DNA of 55,195 bases, taken from Spirulina sp. CS-785/01. GTDB lineage: Bacteria > Cyanobacteriota > Cyanobacteriia > Cyanobacteriales > Spirulinaceae. The stretch spans positions 1 to 55,195 of the forward strand of contig NZ_JAQMSD010000060.1 of assembly GCF_028330525.1 (NCBI RefSeq). Direction: 5' to 3'. The translations under genes were made by a program, and so were the position numbers. Positions 25,416 through 34,000 of the stretch are shown in pieces; within the stretch, counting starts at the first letter, position 1; each line of letters starts with the position of its first letter. Below the pieces are notes generated by a model. It saw nothing but the letters and a program-made list of their open reading frames with translations. It did no database searches and was not told where the DNA came from.

Positions 25416-26905
25416 TCTAACTGCTTTTCAATTTGGGGGATTTTAAAAACATAGCGATAGCCAATCTCCGGTGAACCTTGAATAATAATCTTGCCCCCGT
25501 GCATTTCCGTGAGATGACAACTTAACAATAACCCTAACACTTCTCTAGACTTTTCTTCAGGGGCTTTCTGACTGCGTTGTTCCACCTTCAGAGATTTAAT
25601 TAAAGACCGCAAGGTCGGATTTTCTGGAAACGCAGTTTCCTCCGCCGTTTCTAAATTATCTAAGGTGGCCGTTTCCAAGCCTGTACTCGGTAAATTATTA
25701 TCTAACCAAGGATGGGTAGCCCAAACCGAAATAGTCAAAATTGGCATCGGATTAATGGGGTCTTCCACTTTCCGCGATACATGAACATGAATCTCACTGC
25801 CCACATCTGCCGACTGCACCAGACTATACACTAAATAATAAAGGGCTTGGCGAATTTTTTCCTTATCTAATAACCAAATGCGGTTTCCAGGTTCAATAGA
25901 AAGGGTTAAACTTTGTTGATTTTGTTTAGCGAGGGATTCGAGATTAGTGAGAGACTGTTGACAGACCATCTCCACATCTGCCGAACTGAGATTAAGTTGA
26001 GCATTGTGTTCATCTAAAACCCCCAATGTCACCATCTCCTCCACCACTAACAAGAGTTTCTGGCCACTATTGTGGATAATTTCGACATATTCCTTTTGTT
26101 TCTGCGTCAACGGTCCATAGAGTTGTTGTTCCAACATCCGGGCCATTCCCATCACCGAGGTGAGAGGACTACGCAACTCACTACTCAGTTGTACCAATAA
26201 ATTGACCTTGAGTTGTTCCGTTTTCGTCAGAGAGGAGGAGTTTACCTCAATGGCCGTTTCTGGGGGGGAAGCGTCGGAGAGGTTGTGTCTTCTTGGAGAA
26301 GAAAACCGAGGGAGAGACGCAGCATCCGAAGCAGCATCTTGAGGGGAATGTTGCGTGAGGATATCGCGTTCATATTCACTGAGACACCATCGGGCCGTCA
26401 AGTTGAGAAACTCCACCTCTTGGGTAGAAAATTCGTGGGGTTGTTGATCAAAAACCGCTAATGTCCCGATACAAACTTGATTTTGGGTTAAGAGGGGAAT
26501 ACCGAGATAAGCACGAATGCCGTAATACTGAAATAAAATACTGTCCAGTAAAATCGGATATTGACTTAAATCGTTAATGATAAAGGGGTGTTGACTATCA
26601 ATGGCGTATTGACAGTAAGATTCTCCTAGAGGCAGCGATCGCGTTTTCGCCAAATCATTCATCAACCCCATCTGATGCAACCCCACCACCGTCTTTAACT
26701 CAAGATAATCCCCCCGGACTAAAGAGAGCCAAGCAATGGGCGTTTGTGTAAAATGGGCAGCGGTTTGCGTCGCTTCCTCAAACACCGGAATATTCTCCGC
26801 ATGGAGTAGGCCAAGAGACTCTAGCGTATTGAGTCTTTGTTGTTCTCTGGCCGCTGGGGTTAAGCCATCTAGACGACAGAAAAGCCTATTGGTGGGGTGA
26901 GCCAT
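25409..26905 (-). CDS. GAF-domain histidine-kinase-like protein lacking the phospho-acceptor His
   Basis: 498 residues, soluble. A GAF domain covers about 35-180 (ENIPVFEEATQTAAHFTQTP, 'YLGIPLLTQNQVCIGTLAVFD'). A Ser-rich linker is followed by a HisKA-like helix pair at about 230-295. The H-box reads QLSSELRSPLTSVMGMAR, so residue 242 is Ser where kinases have the phospho-accepting His (SHELR). The ATPase region is also degenerate: the N-box reads 'QALYYLVYSLVQSA' without its Asn, and no clear G-box (DxGxG) is present, although the C-terminal 'MHGGKIIIQGSPEIGYRYVF' keeps the fold. It is probably a pseudokinase: a GAF sensor or scaffold without autophosphorylation. It is 102 bp downstream of gun4 on the same strand. 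A sequencing error is unlikely, since several motifs are lost together. Confidence 0.82.
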   Translation of the reverse strand: MAHPTNRLFCRLDGLTPAAREQQRLNTLESLGLLHAENIPVFEEATQTAAHFTQTPIAWLSLVRGDYLELKTVVGLHQMGLMNDLAKTRSLPLGESYCQYAIDSQHPFIINDLSQYPILLDSILFQYYGIRAYLGIPLLTQNQVCIGTLAVFDQQPHEFSTQEVEFLNLTARWCLSEYERDILTQHSPQDAASDAASLPRFSSPRRHNLSDASPPETAIEVNSSSLTKTEQLKVNLLVQLSSELRSPLTSVMGMARMLEQQLYGPLTQKQKEYVEIIHNSGQKLLLVVEEMVTLGVLDEHNAQLNLSSADVEMVCQQSLTNLESLAKQNQQSLTLSIEPGNRIWLLDKEKIRQALYYLVYSLVQSADVGSEIHVHVSRKVEDPINPMPILTISVWATHPWLDNNLPSTGLETATLDNLETAEETAFPENPTLRSLIKSLKVEQRSQKAPEEKSREVLGLLLSCHLTEMHGGKIIIQGSPEIGYRYVFKIPQIEKQLDN

Positions 26906-27006
26906 ATTCCTCTATTCTCGGTGAAATAAGCGGTCTTTACCTATCTTAAAGGGGCATCGTTGCGCTAACCGTAAAACTGCAACGAAACTTCTTCATTCCC
27001 TACATT

Positions 27007-27717
27007 CTAGTCACTCCAAGCCGGATGTAATAAGAGGGCCTCATACATTCGCACCCCCCGCAACTGGTTAGAGAGGGGGAGATGGCCTTGGGGTGCGCTT
27101 AAATCCCAGATAAACTCGTTGGGATAGCGAGTCCAGGTTTTCTCATTGCGCCAGCCAATTTTATCCCATAGTTTATTAAAATCTTTCCCCAAGGATAGCC
27201 AGAGTTTCCGTTGGACAGAAAAGCCAAATTTCCCTTGGGAGTAAGCCAACCAGAGCGTATCGAGGGTTTGTAGGTCACTGACGGGGAATTTATCCACCTC
27301 AGTAAAATAAATCCAACGGCGTTCCATTGCTTGCGGCCCCGCTAACTCACAGAGTTTTTCGAGGGTGAGGCGGTCCGCTTGTTGAAAGTCTTGCTCGATC
27401 AGTAAATCTTGGAGAGACTGATACTCAATATTGCGATCGCTGTTTAAAGAGACAATCCCCTGGGGAAACTTCATCGTCAGAAAATCCTCAATCGCCGACG
27501 ACTCCTGTTGTTTCAAGGTTAAATAAACTTGTCCCGTAGTCGGAGTAGGAGTTTCTGCTTGAGAGGAGAGAAACTCCATCAAGACTTTCAAACCCGGTTC
27601 TCCCAACTGTTCGAGTTGAGCGATCGCGGGAAGTTGTTTTTTGCGAGAACCGGAATTAAGCTGTTGGCGTAGGTTCTCCAATTCCGCTTGCACAGATGCC
27701 TGGTCTTGCTCGGTCAT
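27007..27717 (-). CDS. gun4: GUN4 tetrapyrrole-binding protein
   Basis: 236 residues, matching true cyanobacterial Gun4 (about 230), not a GUN4 domain fused to a kinase. The N-terminal helical repeat domain (about 1-80, 'LRQQLNSGSRKKQLPAIAQL') precedes the GUN4 core (about 90-230). Core signatures: 'DYQSLQDLLIEQDFQQADRL'-like helix start (YQSLQDLLIEQDFQQADRLT), 'FPVSDLQTLDTLWLAYSQGK', 'KFGFSVQRKLWLSLG', 'WRNEKTWTRYPNEFIWDLSA' and 'GHLPLSNQLRG'. Gun4 binds protoporphyrin IX and Mg-protoporphyrin and stimulates magnesium chelatase at the start of chlorophyll synthesis. It is 23 bp downstream of the nucleotidyltransferase gene, so probably co-transcribed with it. Confidence 0.93.
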   Translation of the reverse strand: MTEQDQASVQAELENLRQQLNSGSRKKQLPAIAQLEQLGEPGLKVLMEFLSSQAETPTPTTGQVYLTLKQQESSAIEDFLTMKFPQGIVSLNSDRNIEYQSLQDLLIEQDFQQADRLTLEKLCELAGPQAMERRWIYFTEVDKFPVSDLQTLDTLWLAYSQGKFGFSVQRKLWLSLGKDFNKLWDKIGWRNEKTWTRYPNEFIWDLSAPQGHLPLSNQLRGVRMYEALLLHPAWSD

Positions 27718-27740
27718 GGGGTTGTTGGATGCGTCAGAAT

Positions 27741-28247
27741 CTAGATTTTATCGCATTCTTGAAGGCTTTTGTTTTGTAAAATCCGTTCCACCATTCCAGT
27801 CGTTGAGGAGGGAATTTCGACCTTGACTAATTCCACCCGACCCCCATAGGCAACAACTTGGGGATATTCGGGCAGCGTTTCGGGAGTATAATCTCCCCCT
27901 TTCACATAAATATCCGGTTTCAGGGTTTCAATCAGGGTAGAGGCCGTCTGTTCGGGAAAAATCACCACCGCATCCACAGGTTTTAAGGCCGCCAAGACTT
28001 CGGCCCGTTGGTCTTCGCAAGTCAGAGGCCGGGGCGGATAGCCCATTTTAGGCGGTTTCAGTTGCCGAACGGAGGAATCACTATTTAAACCAATTACCAG
28101 CCGTTTACCGAAGGTTTTGGCGGTCTGGAGATAACGAACATGGCCCACGTGCAGCAAGTCAAAACAACCATTGGTAAACACCAAGGGCCGCCATTGTTCG
28201 GGATAGGTGGTAATTTCCTGGTGTAACTGGTCTAGGGTATAGAGCAT
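27741..28247 (-). CDS. RfaE2/HldE-C-type cytidylyl/adenylyl-transferase
   Basis: 168 residues from the ATG at 28245-28247 (MLYTLDQLHQEIT); a longer frame upstream is low-complexity repeat sequence. The nucleotidyltransferase signature 'VFTNGCFDLLHVGHVRYLQ' (HxGH) is intact, with 'VIGLNSDSSVRQLKPP' and 'PDIYVKGGDYTPETLPE'. This matches the adenylyltransferase domain that makes ADP-heptose precursors (HldE C-terminal half/RfaE2). The kinase half is absent, so heptose activation would need a separate kinase; in cyanobacteria lacking heptose LPS the natural substrate may differ. On the same strand, gun4 follows after 23 bp. Confidence 0.87.
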   Translation of the reverse strand: MLYTLDQLHQEITTYPEQWRPLVFTNGCFDLLHVGHVRYLQTAKTFGKRLVIGLNSDSSVRQLKPPKMGYPPRPLTCEDQRAEVLAALKPVDAVVIFPEQTASTLIETLKPDIYVKGGDYTPETLPEYPQVVAYGGRVELVKVEIPSSTTGMVERILQNKSLQECDKI

Positions 28248-28390
28248 TTTATTGTTATTGGTTATTGGTGGTTGGTTCTTTGTGACAAAGGGAACAGGGA
28301 ATAGGGAACAGGGAACTCCGGAACAGTTATTACTCCCCATCTCCCCCAACTCCCCCATCTCCCGACTCCCGACTCCCCCATCTCCAAAAC

Positions 28391-29092
28391 CTAATCCTCC
28401 TTATGGGGAGACCGATATCCTTGTTCATAGGCGAAACGCACCAATTGCGCTCGGTTGTCCAGTTGTAACTTGCCTAAAATATTGCTGAGGTGACTTTGGA
28501 CCGTGCGGGGAGAAATAAACAAGCGATCGCTAATTTGCTTATTCGTATATCCTTGAATCACCTCCCAAAACACCCGTTCCTCCGCCGGAGTCAACGGTAA
28601 CGGTTCAGGGGGTTTCGCCTCCTCCTTCTGAGCAGTTTCTTCCCCCCCTAACTGACTCTCCCCCCTGCGAGAACCCGTCATTTGCTGCATCATACGGACA
28701 ATCTCACTGTGAATGCGGCGCGATCGTTCCAATTGCGTCTCAATCTTCGCCAACAACTCCCGCATCGCAAACGGTTTCGTCACATAATCATCCGCCCCCA
28801 TCTCATGACCCTTCACCCGGTCTTCCAACTCATTTTTCCCCGACAAAAAAATAAACGGCACAAGCTGGCCCGACGGCGTACTCCGTAGCGTCCGGCAAAA
28901 ATCCAACCCATTCATCTCCGGCATCATCACATCCGAGACAATAATATCCGGTGGATTCTGTTCAAAGGCCGTCAACCCCTCCGTTCCCGAACTGACCCCC
29001 TCCACTTGATATCCGGCATTTTCCAAATACTCTTGCAGAACTTCCCGCAGAGTCTTATCATCATCAACCACTAAAACACGCTTCATGGGCAA
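28391..29092 (-). CDS. Response regulator with LuxR-type DNA-binding domain (Rre1/Ycf29-like)
   Basis: 233 residues. Receiver domain at 1-125 with the acidic pocket (VLVVDDDKTLREVLQ), phospho-accepting Asp in 'PDIIVSDVMMPEMNGLDF', Thr/Ser in 'FIFLSGKNE' and Lys in 'YVTKPFAMREL'. A linker of about 35 residues leads to a LuxR/NarL helix-turn-helix at about 160-228 (LTPAEERVFWEVIQGYTNKQ, then 'ISDRLFISPRTVQSHLSNIL'). The arrangement and sequence recall the Rre1/Ycf29 regulator conserved in cyanobacteria and red-algal plastids, which is linked to stress-gene control; orthology needs a tree. No intact kinase is adjacent: the nearest kinase-like gene (25409-26905) has no phospho-acceptor His. Confidence 0.85.
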   Translation of the reverse strand: MPMKRVLVVDDDKTLREVLQEYLENAGYQVEGVSSGTEGLTAFEQNPPDIIVSDVMMPEMNGLDFCRTLRSTPSGQLVPFIFLSGKNELEDRVKGHEMGADDYVTKPFAMRELLAKIETQLERSRRIHSEIVRMMQQMTGSRRGESQLGGEETAQKEEAKPPEPLPLTPAEERVFWEVIQGYTNKQISDRLFISPRTVQSHLSNILGKLQLDNRAQLVRFAYEQGYRSPHKED

Positions 29093-29187
29093 TCAAAAAT
29101 AATTTTGAATTCAGCTTATAGAGAGCAAAATACAGGTGAAATATCTGCTAGCCTACCAAAAAGTAATCCTATCGAGAGTGAACGGTA

Positions 29188-30609
29188 ATGTACGAAAAAA
29201 TTCAGCCTCCTGAGCAAGGATCACCAATTACCTTTCAAGACGGTCATCCCGTTGTTCCCGACGATCCAATTATCCCCTTTATTCGGGGAGATGGCACAGG
29301 AGTTGATATTTGGCCCGCCACCCAAAAAGTCATTGATGCTGCCATTGCTAAAGCCTACGGCGATCAACGCAAAATCAATTGGTTTAAAATTTACGCAGGG
29401 GATGAAGCCTGCGAACAGTATGGCCAATTCCAATATTTACCTGACGATACCCTCAAGGCGATCGCAGAATACGGTGTTGCCATCAAAGGACCCCTCACCA
29501 CACCCGTTGGCGGGGGAATTCGCTCCCTGAATGTAGCACTCCGGCAAATTAATGACTTATACGCCTGTGTGCGTCCTTGTCGGTTTTATCCTGGTACACC
29601 TTCTCCCCACAAGTCTCCGGAGAAATTCGACCTCATTATTTATCGGGAGAATACCGAAGACATTTACCTCGGCATAGAATGGCGAGAAGGCACAGAATTG
29701 ACCAATAAGCTCATTAAGCACCTCAATGAGGACTTAATTCCCGCCACCCCTGAACACGGTAAAAAGCAAATTCGTCTCGACTCCGGCATCGGCATCAAAC
29801 CCATCAGTAAAACCGGATCACAACGATTAATTCGTCGTGCCATACTCCATGCTCTCAGTTTACCCAAAGACAAGCAACGAGTAACCCTAGTTCATAAAGG
29901 GAATATCATGAAATACACCGAGGGAGCATTCCGCGACTGGGGGTATGAGTTAGCCACCACCGAATTTCGAGACCAATGTGTCACCGAACGAGAATCTTGG
30001 ATACTCAGCAACAAAGAAAAAAATGCCGATCTGAGTATCGAAGAAAACGCTCGGAAAATTGACCCCGGTTATGACTCCCTCACCCCCGAAAAACGACAAG
30101 AAATTTGCCAAGAAGTTGAGTCCGTCCTCCAGAGCATCTGGGACACCCACGGAAACGGCCAATGGCGGGAGAAAGTCATGGTCGATGACCGCATCGCCGA
30201 CAATATCTTCCAGCAAATTCAACTCCGGCCCGATGAATACTCCATTTTAGCCACCATGAACCTCAACGGCGACTATCTCTCCGATGCCGCAGCCGCGATC
30301 GTAGGCGGTTTGGGGATGGGTCCTGGAGCCAACATCGGCGATACCTGTGCCATCTTTGAAGCCACCCACGGCACAGCCCCCAAACACGCCGGACTAGACC
30401 GCATTAACCCCGGCTCGCTCATTCTCTCCGCCGTCATGATGTTAAATTATTTAGAGTGGAAAGAAGCCGCCGAGTTAATTGAAAACGGCCTAGGGGCAGC
30501 CATAGCCAACCGCCAAGTCACCTACGACTTAGCCCGCATGATGGACCCCCCCGAAAAAAATCCCATCAAATGCTCCCAATTCGCCCAAGCCATCATCGAT
30601 CACTTTTAA
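29188..30609 (+). CDS. icd: NADP-dependent isocitrate dehydrogenase
   Basis: 473 residues, the length of cyanobacterial Icd (longer than the E. coli enzyme because of an insertion at about 270-330, here '[20 protein letters not shown]'). It oxidises isocitrate to 2-oxoglutarate, the carbon skeleton for nitrogen assimilation and the signal for NtcA/PII in cyanobacteria. Key motifs: '[20 protein letters not shown]' (substrate Ser/Arg), '[14 protein letters not shown]', '[20 protein letters not shown]' and '[20 protein letters not shown]'. The start ATG is at 29188. I found no unambiguous NtcA box upstream. Confidence 0.96.
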   Translation: MYEKIQPPEQGSPITFQDGHPVVPDDPIIPFIRGDGTGVDIWPATQKVIDAAIAKAYGDQRKINWFKIYAGDEACEQYGQFQYLPDDTLKAIAEYGVAIKGPLTTPVGGGIRSLNVALRQINDLYACVRPCRFYPGTPSPHKSPEKFDLIIYRENTEDIYLGIEWREGTELTNKLIKHLNEDLIPATPEHGKKQIRLDSGIGIKPISKTGSQRLIRRAILHALSLPKDKQRVTLVHKGNIMKYTEGAFRDWGYELATTEFRDQCVTERESWILSNKEKNADLSIEENARKIDPGYDSLTPEKRQEICQEVESVLQSIWDTHGNGQWREKVMVDDRIADNIFQQIQLRPDEYSILATMNLNGDYLSDAAAAIVGGLGMGPGANIGDTCAIFEATHGTAPKHAGLDRINPGSLILSAVMMLNYLEWKEAAELIENGLGAAIANRQVTYDLARMMDPPEKNPIKCSQFAQAIIDHF

Positions 30610-30627
30610 CAGAAATGTCAGGAGAAG

Positions 30628-30661
30628 TCCCCAGCTAAAATCTCTTTGATTTAGCTGGGGA
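30628..30661 (+). terminator. icd 3' hairpin, or IS605-type right-end remnant
   Basis: TCCCCAGCTAAA (30628-30639) and TTTAGCTGGGGA (30650-30661) form a perfect 12-bp stem with a 10-base loop, 19 bases after the icd stop. No T-run follows. The context GAAG-tCCCC...GGGG-ATGA resembles the hairpin at the right ends of TnpB-carrying IS elements, so it could be a solo remnant instead of a host terminator. Confidence 0.5.
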
Positions 30662-30720
30662 TGAATCCCGACCAATAAACCCCTAAACTTGGGTGAAAAT
30701 CAGACAATAGAAAATCTCAG

Positions 30721-30745
30721 AAGGGGCGCAAGCATTGCGCCCCTT
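30721..30745. repeat. AAGGGGCGCAA/TTGCGCCCCTT palindrome
   Basis: Perfect 11-bp arms around GCA. Dispersed palindromes of this kind are frequent in cyanobacterial intergenic DNA. Confidence 0.65.
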
Positions 30746-31082
30746 AATACTTAGCGTGACTAATTTCCTCTGATATAGCAGCCCTAAATAATTAACCATT
30801 AAAAATTGAATGATTAATACTTCACAAAACCTAGGGAAACAATTATCCTGCCAATTCGTCTCCCAAATCAATCAACCTAGGTAAATTTCCCTAACCCCCC
30901 CTAGGTAATTCACCATTCCGTAACAATACGGAAATAATTCCCCCTTCCCTTTAACCGGAACACCCACCTTTTGTATTGTATTACCCTCATAAATCCAATG
31001 TTAGAATTGTAGTAATCAAGAGTTGCACTTCTACAAAATCGCCAATGAAACACCCCCTGCTCCCCCTAAACTCTGGTTAAAT

Positions 31083-34000
31083 ATGCTAAACCTCCAGTGC
31101 TACTATAACCTTCTCCGACCCTCCCCCACCCTCCTATTTTGGCTAATTTTCAGCCTGCTGACCCATTCCCATTCCCTCGCCCAACCCATCACCCCAGCCA
31201 ACGACAACACCGGAACAACTGTTCAGCAAAACGGAGAGCAATTTAACATCACCGGAGGCACACTTTCTCAAGACCAAGCCAACTTATTTCACAGTTTTCA
31301 AAAATTTAATTTAGACCCCGGCCAAATTGCCAATTTCCTCTCCCAACCAGAAATTCAAAACATCCTCGGACGAGTCACCGGAAACAACCCTTCTCTCATC
31401 AATGGACTAATTCAAGTCACCGGAGGAAACGCCAACCTTTACCTCATGAACCCCGCCGGGATTGTCTTTGGCAATAATGCCCAACTGAACATTCCCGGAG
31501 ACTTTTTCGCCACCACCGCCACCGGAATTGGCTTTAGTAACGACCATTGGTTTAACGCCTTTGGAGAGAATAATTACAGCCCCTTAATTGGCACACCCTC
31601 CCAATTCGCCTTTGATCTCTCCCAACCCGCCGCAATCCTCAATCAAGGCGACTTAACCGTTAACTCCGGGCAAACTGTCACCCTCATGGGGGGAACAGTC
31701 GCCAATACAGGCACAATCACCGCCCCCAATGGCACAATTACCTTATCCGCCGTCCCAGGCAGTAATTTAATTCGCATCCGACAAGAAGGACACTTACTCA
31801 GCTTAGATATTAATCCCCCCAGAGATAACAACGGCAACCCCCTCCCCTTCACCCCCCTAGATATCCCAGAATTACTCACCGCATCCGAGTCTCCCATCTC
31901 CGCAGATCATCCCCTCAACACCATTGAAAGCGGAGATTTAGTCTTTACAGGGGCAATAAGCGGAGAAAACGTCCATCTGGCCGCCGTTAACCCCATTCAA
32001 CCCGATGATCCCACCCTCATCCGTACCGGAAACGGCACAAGCCATAATCCCACCGTCATTCGTTTTGCCGAAGAATTCAGCGACTCTCTCGACTATACCT
32101 TCATTGACGAAAGAGCCGATAACCCCTATGACTTACTCTACGGGGGAGAAAGCGGCACGGTTTCTTCTCTCATCCTCCGGGATGAAAAGGGAATCGCCAA
32201 AATTACCGAAACCTTAAACTTTACCCCCCACCGCGTTGATACCCTCACCATCATTGCTGAAGGAAACACCGGAGAATTTTGGCTTGGCCAAGATTTCATC
32301 AGCGAGCAAAATATTCAACATTATCAAACCCAGTTACAGAGTTGGGGAGAGTCTCTCAGCCCCACTGCTGATATTCTCCTCTATAGTTGTTTTACCGCCT
32401 TAAATGCAGTCGGGGAAAGTCTGATTAATCAAATTGCCACGGCCACCGGGGCCGACGTTGCTGCCTCCGTCGATGCCACCGGAAGTGCTAACTATGGGGG
32501 GAATTGGCAGTTAGAGTACAGTACAGGCAATATTGAAGCACAACCCCCTTTAACTGAGACCACTTTAACGAACTGGGATGGGAAACTCGCCACATGGACA
32601 GTTCAAACCTTATCCGATACCGGAATAAATTCCTTACGAGAGGAAGTTGGCAATGCGGGCTTTGGGGATGATATTGTTTTTAATGTATCTGGAACAATTG
32701 CCTTAGCTAGTGAAATTAGTTGGTCAACGAATGATTTAACTATTGATGGTACGGGACAAAATATTGTGATAGATGGGGGTGGAAATCATCGCATCTTCAA
32801 CACCTCTGCCAATACCGTCACCCTAAACAATTTAACCTTGCAAAATGGCAATACAACAGGAAGCGGGGGAGGAATTAATCATACTGGGACTGGAACATTA
32901 ACAGTCAAAAATAGTACCATTAGTGGTAATTCTGCCAATGTGACGGGCGGAGGAATTGCTAGTTCGGGTAATGTTAATGTTAGTAACAGTAACATCCTGA
33001 ATAATGATGCTGCTTCTCACGGAGGTGGAATTTATAGTTATAGAGATGTCCAAGTCACTAATAGCACTATAAGTTATAACTCTACCTATGGGAATGGGGG
33101 TGGAGTTTATAGTTTTATTGGCAAAGTTCACCTTAATTCTAGTACAATCAGTGATAATTTTTCCTCTGGGAGTGGCGGTGGGGTTTATGGTTTTGGAGAT
33201 GTTACTGTTAATGACAGCATCATCAGTGGTAATTATGCTGACTTGAATGGGGGTGGTATTTATAGCCAAGGCAATGTTAGCGTTGATTATAGTAACATTC
33301 GTGATAATTTTTCTTATTTTAGTGGTGGTGGTATTTATAGTGGAGGAAATGTCAGCATTCGTGACAGTGTAATTAGTGGTAATTATGCTGACTTGAATGG
33401 GGGTGGCGTTTATAGTTTTGGAAGTGTTAATGTTGATTATAGCAACATTACTTATAATGATGCTTTTTCCAATGGTGGGGGAATTTATAGTTGGGGAACA
33501 ATTACCTTAAATAGTAGTTCTGTAACTGGAAATACTCCTAATCAAATGAACTCTAATAACACCAGTTCCCCAGATTATAGTTCTAATTCCAGCTACTACG
33601 ATTATGGGGGAACTTATTATAGTTATAGCTACAGTCCTAGTTACTATGATTATGGGGGAACTTATTATAGTTATAGTCCCAGTTCCTATAATTTTGGCGG
33701 TTCTTATGATAGCTATAGTCCTAGTTCCTATAGTCCTGGAGGCTATTATGACAGCTATAGTTATGGGTCTAGTTCCTATAATTTCGGAGGAATGTATTAT
33801 AGTTATAGTGCCTACAGTCCGAGTTATATGGGGTCGTATAGTTCCTCAATCAGTGAAAGTACCATTAGTGGGAGTAGTGCCATTCCCGACGCTGGAGAGG
33901 GAGGAGTTGATAGTGCATCTATAGGAGACGAGAGCAGTTCTTATACTTTAGAAGATAATACTTTAGAAGAGAATAGTGAAACCGTTGAGTCGAGCGAAGA

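Larger units (their letters stand above)
30610..31082. other. 473-bp intergenic region with two palindromes
   Basis: No gene. It contains the 12-bp stem at 30628-30661, the palindrome at 30721-30745, and AT-rich sequence that should hold the CHAT-gene promoter (last 120 bases). Confidence 0.6.

Noticed and set aside
27433-27627. HIP1 sites as insertion-sequence ends or recombination sites with target duplications
   Set aside because: The octamers lie within intact reading frames with no flanking duplications, so they are not insertions.
28248-28358. Upstream extension of the nucleotidyltransferase gene
   Set aside because: The 37 residues are encoded by low-complexity GGGAACAGGGAA repeats; the ATG at 28247 gives the normal start.
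33604-33924. 106-codon plus-strand frame (repeats of MGELIIVI)
   Set aside because: A shifted reading of the Tyr/Ser repeat DNA inside the CHAT fusion gene.
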